Origin: Acidobacteriota bacterium
GTDB lineage: Bacteria > Acidobacteriota > Terriglobia > Acidiferrales > UBA7541
Length of the DNA stretch: 64,000 bases
Assembly: GCA_013289855.1 (NCBI GenBank)
Contig: JABCZD010000001.1
Span: 509,027 to 573,026 of the forward strand
Reading direction: 5' to 3'
Positions 59,923 through 64,000 of the stretch are shown piece after piece. A program made the translations under genes and the position numbers. Each line of letters starts with the position of its first letter. Positions within the stretch are counted from its first letter, which is position 1. Under the pieces are notes generated by a model. The model saw nothing but the letters and a program-made list of their open reading frames with translations, made no database searches and was not told the origin of the DNA.

Positions 59923-61074
59923 TTATATTTTTGCCGGTGCGTGGACGGCAGACATCAGCTGCGGGCCAAAATGCAGCACGCGCTCCAACAACTCGAGAGA
60001 AATCGTATCGTAAGACCGAGCTTTGCCAATCCCGGGGCTGAGCACAAAGCGCAATTTACCCTCGCGGGTCTTCTTATCCGAGCGCATCGCGGAAATCAGC
60101 TGCGCCGCGGTGGCCTTTGGCCAGGGCGGCAACGCTCCTAGCCGTCGCGTCAACGAAATAATCCGCGCGGCATCGCGCTCCGGAGTGATTCCGGCGGCGT
60201 GGCCAAGCAACGCCGCGGCCATCATGCCCCAGGCTATTGCCTCACCATGCTGAAAGACGCGGTAATTCGTCACGCTTTCCAGCGCGTGCCCGAAGGTGTG
60301 CCCGAAATTTAGGATTTCGCGCAATCCGGATTCGTGTTCGTCGCGACTGACCACGTGCGCTTTAATTGCCGCGCAGCGCGGAATGATGTACGCCAACGCA
60401 GCCTCATCGCGCAGAACAATTTTCTCCATATGAGTTTCAACGTAGGCGAAAAGCTTGGCGTCGAAAATTACGCCGTATTTGATCACTTCCGCCAGTCCAC
60501 CGCGAAATTCGCGCTCCGGCAGCGTGCGCAAAGCGCGCGGATCGCTTAGCACCACGCGCGGCGAATAGAATGCCCCAACAAGGTTCTTCCCTTCCGGCAA
60601 ATTCACACCGGTTTTCCCGCCGATGGCGCTGTCCACCTGCGCCAGCAAGGTGGTCGGCACATGAGCCAGCGCGATGCCGCGCAAGTACGTGGCCGCTGCA
60701 AATCCCGCTACGTCCCCCACCATGCCGCCCCCCACAGCGAGTAGCAAGGCCTGGCGGTCAGCACCCGCGCCGCTGAGCGAACGCACGATGTGCTCGACGC
60801 TCTTCAGCGTCTTGGCGGATTCCGCGTCGTCGAAGAGATGTACCTTCGTCATGCCACGCTTCGCCGCGGCCCCTTTAGTCGCGGCCAAAGAACCGAAGTT
60901 CGCGGGAATAAGTTTCCCCACGGCCCGCCAGGCCTTGGGCGAAGACACAACGTGCACGCTGGAAAAATCACCCAAGCGCGAAATCTCTCGCGCGGCATCG
61001 CGCAAAACCCCGTGCCCGCACACCACTGAGTATTTTCCCGTCGCCGACCTTACCGGAATGCGCTTTGTTTTCAT
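59923..61074 (-). CDS. aroB: 3-dehydroquinate synthase
   Basis: 383 residues. Second step of the shikimate pathway, NAD- and zinc/cobalt-dependent. Seen: VGGGMVGDVAGFAAATYLRG, VPTTLLAQVDSAIGGKTGVN, LPEGKNLVGAFY, ILNFGHTFGHALE, and HGEAIAWGMM with the metal-binding His. Also LIS-type AMRSDKKTREGKLRFVL. I begin at ATG 61074 (MKTKRIPVR); an open frame extends to 61152 without family similarity. The ATG lacks a strong ribosome site. It shares a transcript with menG downstream and diverges from nadB. Chorismate from this pathway also feeds menaquinone synthesis, a loose functional link. Confidence 0.95.
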   Translation of the reverse strand: MKTKRIPVRSATGKYSVVCGHGVLRDAAREISRLGDFSSVHVVSSPKAWRAVGKLIPANFGSLAATKGAAAKRGMTKVHLFDDAESAKTLKSVEHIVRSLSGAGADRQALLLAVGGGMVGDVAGFAAATYLRGIALAHVPTTLLAQVDSAIGGKTGVNLPEGKNLVGAFYSPRVVLSDPRALRTLPEREFRGGLAEVIKYGVIFDAKLFAYVETHMEKIVLRDEAALAYIIPRCAAIKAHVVSRDEHESGLREILNFGHTFGHALESVTNYRVFQHGEAIAWGMMAAALLGHAAGITPERDAARIISLTRRLGALPPWPKATAAQLISAMRSDKKTREGKLRFVLSPGIGKARSYDTISLELLERVLHFGPQLMSAVHAPAKI

Positions 61075-61199
61075 GTAAAGAACAATGCTGCCAACATTTT
61101 GAATGTAACATACGCTCGCAGCCCCTGCATGCGCCCGCGCTTCGATGAACAAGGCATTTCCTTCGTGCTACCATCCTTGTTTACCCAAACTGAGCGTTC

Positions 61200-62816
61200 A
61201 TGACTCTTTCCCACAAAACTTACTACGCGGACTACGTGGTCGTCGGCTCAGGCGTCGCTGGCCTGCGCGCGGCCATCGAACTCAGCTCCGCGGGCAATGT
61301 GTTGGTCCTCGCCAAGTCGAATCTCAGCGATTCGGCGACCTCTTGGGCGCAAGGCGGCATCGCCGTGGCGCTCAGCGACGAAGACGAAATCGGCCTGCAC
61401 GAACAAGACACCATCAAAGCCGGCGACGGTCTGTGCCGCCCGGAGTCAGTGGCCCTGCTCGTAGAAGAAGGCCCCAAGTACATCACCGAACTAATCGAGT
61501 GGGGCACGGAATTCGACCGCGCCGGCACCAAACTTGCCTTTACTCGCGAAGCCGCACATAGCCGCTCGCGCATTCTGCACGCCAATGGCGATTCCACCGG
61601 ACGCGAAATCAGCCGCGCGCTGCTGGCCCGCGCGCACACCATTCCGCACCTGCACCTCCGCGCCCATGCCTTCACCACGGAACTAATTGTCGAGTCCGGC
61701 CGCGTCGTGGGCCTGCGTTTCATCGACGAGACGGACGACTCAACTCACGAAGTTCGTGCTCCTGCAGTGCTATTGGCCACTGGTGGCCTCGGCCAGATCT
61801 ATCGCGAAACCACGAATCCCGACGTGGCCACCGGTGACGGCATGGCCATCGCCTACGAAGCCGGAGCACTTCTATCGGACATGGAATTCGTTCAGTTTCA
61901 TCCCACCGCCCTGGCGGTAAAAGGTGCGCCGCGCTTTTTGCTTTCCGAGGCCCTGCGCGGCGAAGGCGGCATCCTCCGCAACATCGACCTCGAACGATTC
62001 ATGAAGCGTTACAACGAAGCCCAGGAATTGGCGCCGCGCGACATCGTGGCCCGCGCCATCGTCAGCGAAATGTTGCGCACCAAGAGCGATTACGTCTATC
62101 TGGACATGACCAAGAAGAACGAGGAATTTCTCAAGCACCGCTTTCCGCTGATCTATTCCACCTGCGCCAGCTACGGTCTCGATCTCGCTACGGACATGGC
62201 CCCCGTCTGCCCCGCCGCGCACTACATGATGGGCGGCGTGAAAACCGATCTGTGGGGCCGCACGTCGCTGCCAGGTTTGTATTCCGCGGGAGAAACCGCT
62301 GCCACCGGAGTGCACGGCGCAAATCGCCTGGCCAGCAATTCCCTGCTCGAAGGCCTGGTGTTTGGCGCGCGCTCGGGTCAGGCCATGATCAAAGACGCCC
62401 CCGTCAGCAAGCGCAGCAAGATGACCCTGCCAGGCAGTCCTGCGCCGAAGCCTGGAGAAAAAGTTGCTTCGACACCGTTGCCCAAGGCGGAAAAATCATC
62501 TCCCAGCGCACTCGCCTTGAAAAACATTCGCGACGTGATGTGGACCAAGGTAGGCATTTTGCGCAGCGGAAAGGAACTCGCAGAAGGTCTGCGCAAACTC
62601 GCGGCGCTCGAACTACCGAAAACCGCCAAACCTGTGCGCGCCGACCACGAACTCCGCAACCTGCACGTCTTGGCGACGTTGATCGCCCGCTCAGGCCTAG
62701 CCCGCGAAGAAAGCCGCGGCAGCCACTATCGCTCTGATTTCCCGTATCGCGACGACGAAAAATTCAGCAAACATTCCGCCGCGAAAAAGGGCGAAGAAAT
62801 TCGCTTCGAGAGTTAG
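61200..62816 (+). CDS. nadB: L-aspartate oxidase
   Basis: 538 residues. Flavoenzyme that oxidises aspartate to iminoaspartate for NAD synthesis with NadA. FAD-binding VVVGSGVAGLRAAIEL, SATSWAQGGIAVAL, the active-site region FVQFHPTAL and LLSEALRGEGGIL, HYMMGGVKTD, and ETAATGVHGANRLASNSLLEG all match NadB rather than succinate dehydrogenase. The C-terminal helical domain carries a low-complexity linker (about 400-440, rich in Lys, Pro, Ser) and ends in RSDFPYRDD, the usual NadB ending. nadA and nadC are not in the window. Convergent with the M28 gene, with a hairpin between. Confidence 0.96.
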   Translation: MTLSHKTYYADYVVVGSGVAGLRAAIELSSAGNVLVLAKSNLSDSATSWAQGGIAVALSDEDEIGLHEQDTIKAGDGLCRPESVALLVEEGPKYITELIEWGTEFDRAGTKLAFTREAAHSRSRILHANGDSTGREISRALLARAHTIPHLHLRAHAFTTELIVESGRVVGLRFIDETDDSTHEVRAPAVLLATGGLGQIYRETTNPDVATGDGMAIAYEAGALLSDMEFVQFHPTALAVKGAPRFLLSEALRGEGGILRNIDLERFMKRYNEAQELAPRDIVARAIVSEMLRTKSDYVYLDMTKKNEEFLKHRFPLIYSTCASYGLDLATDMAPVCPAAHYMMGGVKTDLWGRTSLPGLYSAGETAATGVHGANRLASNSLLEGLVFGARSGQAMIKDAPVSKRSKMTLPGSPAPKPGEKVASTPLPKAEKSSPSALALKNIRDVMWTKVGILRSGKELAEGLRKLAALELPKTAKPVRADHELRNLHVLATLIARSGLAREESRGSHYRSDFPYRDDEKFSKHSAAKKGEEIRFES

Positions 62817-62821
62817 GTCTT

Positions 62822-62844
62822 TGTAGCGACGCCCTTCAGGGCGT
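62822..62844. terminator. TGTAG-edged hairpin between nadB and the M28 gene
   Basis: TGTAG at 62822-62826, stem ACGCCC (62829-62834), loop TTCA, stem GGGCGT (62839-62844), starting six bases after the nadB stop. Same design as the hairpin at 59075. It lies between convergent genes, suggesting a terminator for nadB and perhaps both. Confidence 0.55.
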
Positions 62845-62870
62845 TATCGATCTGCTGGGATACGACCTCG

Positions 62871-63929
62871 TCACTTCGCTTGCATTTCCTTGACGGTCTC
62901 CAGGAAAACGTGCCCGGTGATCGCCAAGCTCTTCGCGCTGATCTTGTCCAGCGTGTCCGTCCCGTCTTGATTGTGCCAATAGGGAACGTCGTTGGCGACG
63001 TCCAAGTCGATCACATCGATCGAGCTTACTTTCCGCTTCACGAACGGGAAATGATCGTCGCCGCCGGTCGATCCAGCCTCATTCAAGAAAACGTCCGAGT
63101 AACCCAGCCGGTGCGCCACCCGCCAAACCTGATCAACCAGCGCCTGATTTGACGTCGCGTCGCGCTTGAAGTGCAATTTCTTGCCGCCCACCAAATCCGC
63201 CAGCATAAATGCTTTCACTTTGGACAGGTCGCCGCTGGTGGCCAGGCGCGCCACCATCTCGCGGCTGCCATACACGCTGTCGTCGTCGGACCAATCTTTC
63301 GTGGCCTCTTCCCCGTCAAAAAAAGCAATCCACACATTGTAGCGGCCCGGATGCGGACAGAGATTCCGCGCGATTTCCAGCATCACCGCCGTCGAAGACC
63401 CCGCATCATCGGCCCCCACAAAATCCGGCAGGATTTTCGTATCGTAGTGCGTGCCCAGCAAAATAATTCCGGGCTTTTCGCCGGGAATTTTCACCACGAT
63501 ATTTTCCATGGATTTGTGGCCGACCGGCGTGTCCACCTGAAAATCGTCGGTGTCAAACTTGCAGCCGTAACTCGTGAGCTCCGTTTTCAGATAGGCCTGC
63601 AGCTGCCGAATCGCCGGCGAGTCCGGAGGACGCGGGCCAAAAGCCACTTGCTTGGCGACCTGCTGTAGCGCCCGGTGACCGTCGAACCCCCCGGTCTGCT
63701 CCGAGGGAGGGGCGTCGTCCAGCGGTTGCGGACCGGGCAGCGCCTGCGCGGCTGTTAATGCGTCCGCAGCCGACAGCGATGCGTTTGCGGGCGCTTGCGT
63801 CGAAGACGGACTCGGCGCAGAACTCTTTACTGCAGAATCGCTGGTGTCCGCCTGAGATTTACAGCCAATCGTCGCGCAGAGCAACAGCACTGCCGCCGCG
63901 GCAAACAGCGGCAAGGTCCGACGCGTCAT
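62871..63929 (-). CDS. M28-family metallopeptidase / glutaminyl cyclase-like lipoprotein
   Basis: 352 residues. ATG at 63929 follows GAGGAG. The N-terminus has a signal with a possible lipobox (ATIGC, Cys near 23), then a Ser/Ala/Pro-rich linker (25-80), so it is probably tethered to the outer membrane or exported. The zinc-dependent core begins near 85: GTHYDTKILPDFVGADDAG, FFDGEEATKDW and GDDHFPFVKRK hold the His, Asp and Glu ligands. The Asp-Asp-Ser-Val-Tyr-Gly-Ser-Arg stretch after Trp resembles glutaminyl-peptide cyclotransferases more than aminopeptidases. So it may cyclise N-terminal Gln rather than cleave peptides. Assignment between these two is open. Confidence 0.86.
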   Translation of the reverse strand: MTRRTLPLFAAAAVLLLCATIGCKSQADTSDSAVKSSAPSPSSTQAPANASLSAADALTAAQALPGPQPLDDAPPSEQTGGFDGHRALQQVAKQVAFGPRPPDSPAIRQLQAYLKTELTSYGCKFDTDDFQVDTPVGHKSMENIVVKIPGEKPGIILLGTHYDTKILPDFVGADDAGSSTAVMLEIARNLCPHPGRYNVWIAFFDGEEATKDWSDDDSVYGSREMVARLATSGDLSKVKAFMLADLVGGKKLHFKRDATSNQALVDQVWRVAHRLGYSDVFLNEAGSTGGDDHFPFVKRKVSSIDVIDLDVANDVPYWHNQDGTDTLDKISAKSLAITGHVFLETVKEMQAK

Positions 63930-64000
63930 AATTCTCCTCTGTACATAGCCGGTGCAAATGCCCGCGCACATGCTGGCATCAACAACCCGTCACGCCGCGC

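Noticed and set aside
1..64000. CRISPR arrays, tRNA or rRNA genes, insertion sequences, prophage or toxin-antitoxin genes
   Set aside because: None seen; the palindromes are single dispersed units without regular spacers and no transposase or RAYT gene is present.

Overview
The window looks like a chromosomal segment of an Acidobacteriota bacterium, probably class Terriglobia. The main reason is a set of six ~810-850 residue MacB/FtsX-type permeases with the duplicated layout of the 'acidobacterial duplicated orphan permease' (ADOP) family. The G+C-rich coding sequence and the menaquinone/UbiE-type methylase fit that assignment. All calls come from reading the sequence; no database search was run. 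I saw no rRNA, tRNA, CRISPR array, transposase, integrase or phage gene.

Region 1 (1-24.5 kb) is an efflux and signalling block. An ECF sigma factor is followed by a one-strand run: a periplasmic adaptor, three ADOP permeases, an ABC ATPase, two more ADOPs, a second ABC ATPase with a His in its D-loop, a sigma-54 response regulator, and its histidine kinase coupled by an ATGA overlap. A sixth ADOP faces this run. A MEDS-PAS-HisKA_3 kinase is transcribed away from it, and a small gene for a His-rich protein (23 His in 75 residues) lies beyond.

Region 2 (25-39 kb) is a secreted phosphodiesterase-like protein, then a purine catabolism locus. On the minus strand lie allB, the xanthine dehydrogenase genes, 5-hydroxyisourate hydrolase, urate oxidase, allantoate amidohydrolase, ureidoglycine aminohydrolase, ureidoglycolate amidohydrolase, guanine deaminase and an IscU/NifU-like scaffold. 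The plus strand carries XdhC and MocA, which mature the molybdenum cofactor of xanthine dehydrogenase. Together they give an uninterrupted route from guanine to glyoxylate and ammonia. The FAD subunit of xanthine dehydrogenase is fused to OHCU decarboxylase (UraD). I consider this fusion the most unusual protein in the window.

Region 3 (39-64 kb) is mostly housekeeping. It holds dinB-like, cysteine desulfurase, mnmA, two small membrane or envelope genes, uvrC and a TPR protein. Next come a leucine/acyl-CoA degradation group (carboxylase beta subunit, a 49-codon membrane ORF, HMG-CoA lyase, enoyl-CoA hydratase, hotdog thioesterase) and hutH. The last part has an alpha/beta hydrolase, prepilin peptidase, a PilS/PilR-like kinase and sigma-54 regulator, menG/ubiE, aroB, nadB and a lipoprotein M28 peptidase/glutaminyl cyclase homologue.

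Two kinds of short palindromes punctuate the intergenic DNA. One is a 20-bp perfect palindrome present three times exactly and once degenerate. The other is a set of hairpins with unrelated stems but a shared TGTAG edge and often a TTCA or TTTA loop. Several lie exactly between convergent genes.
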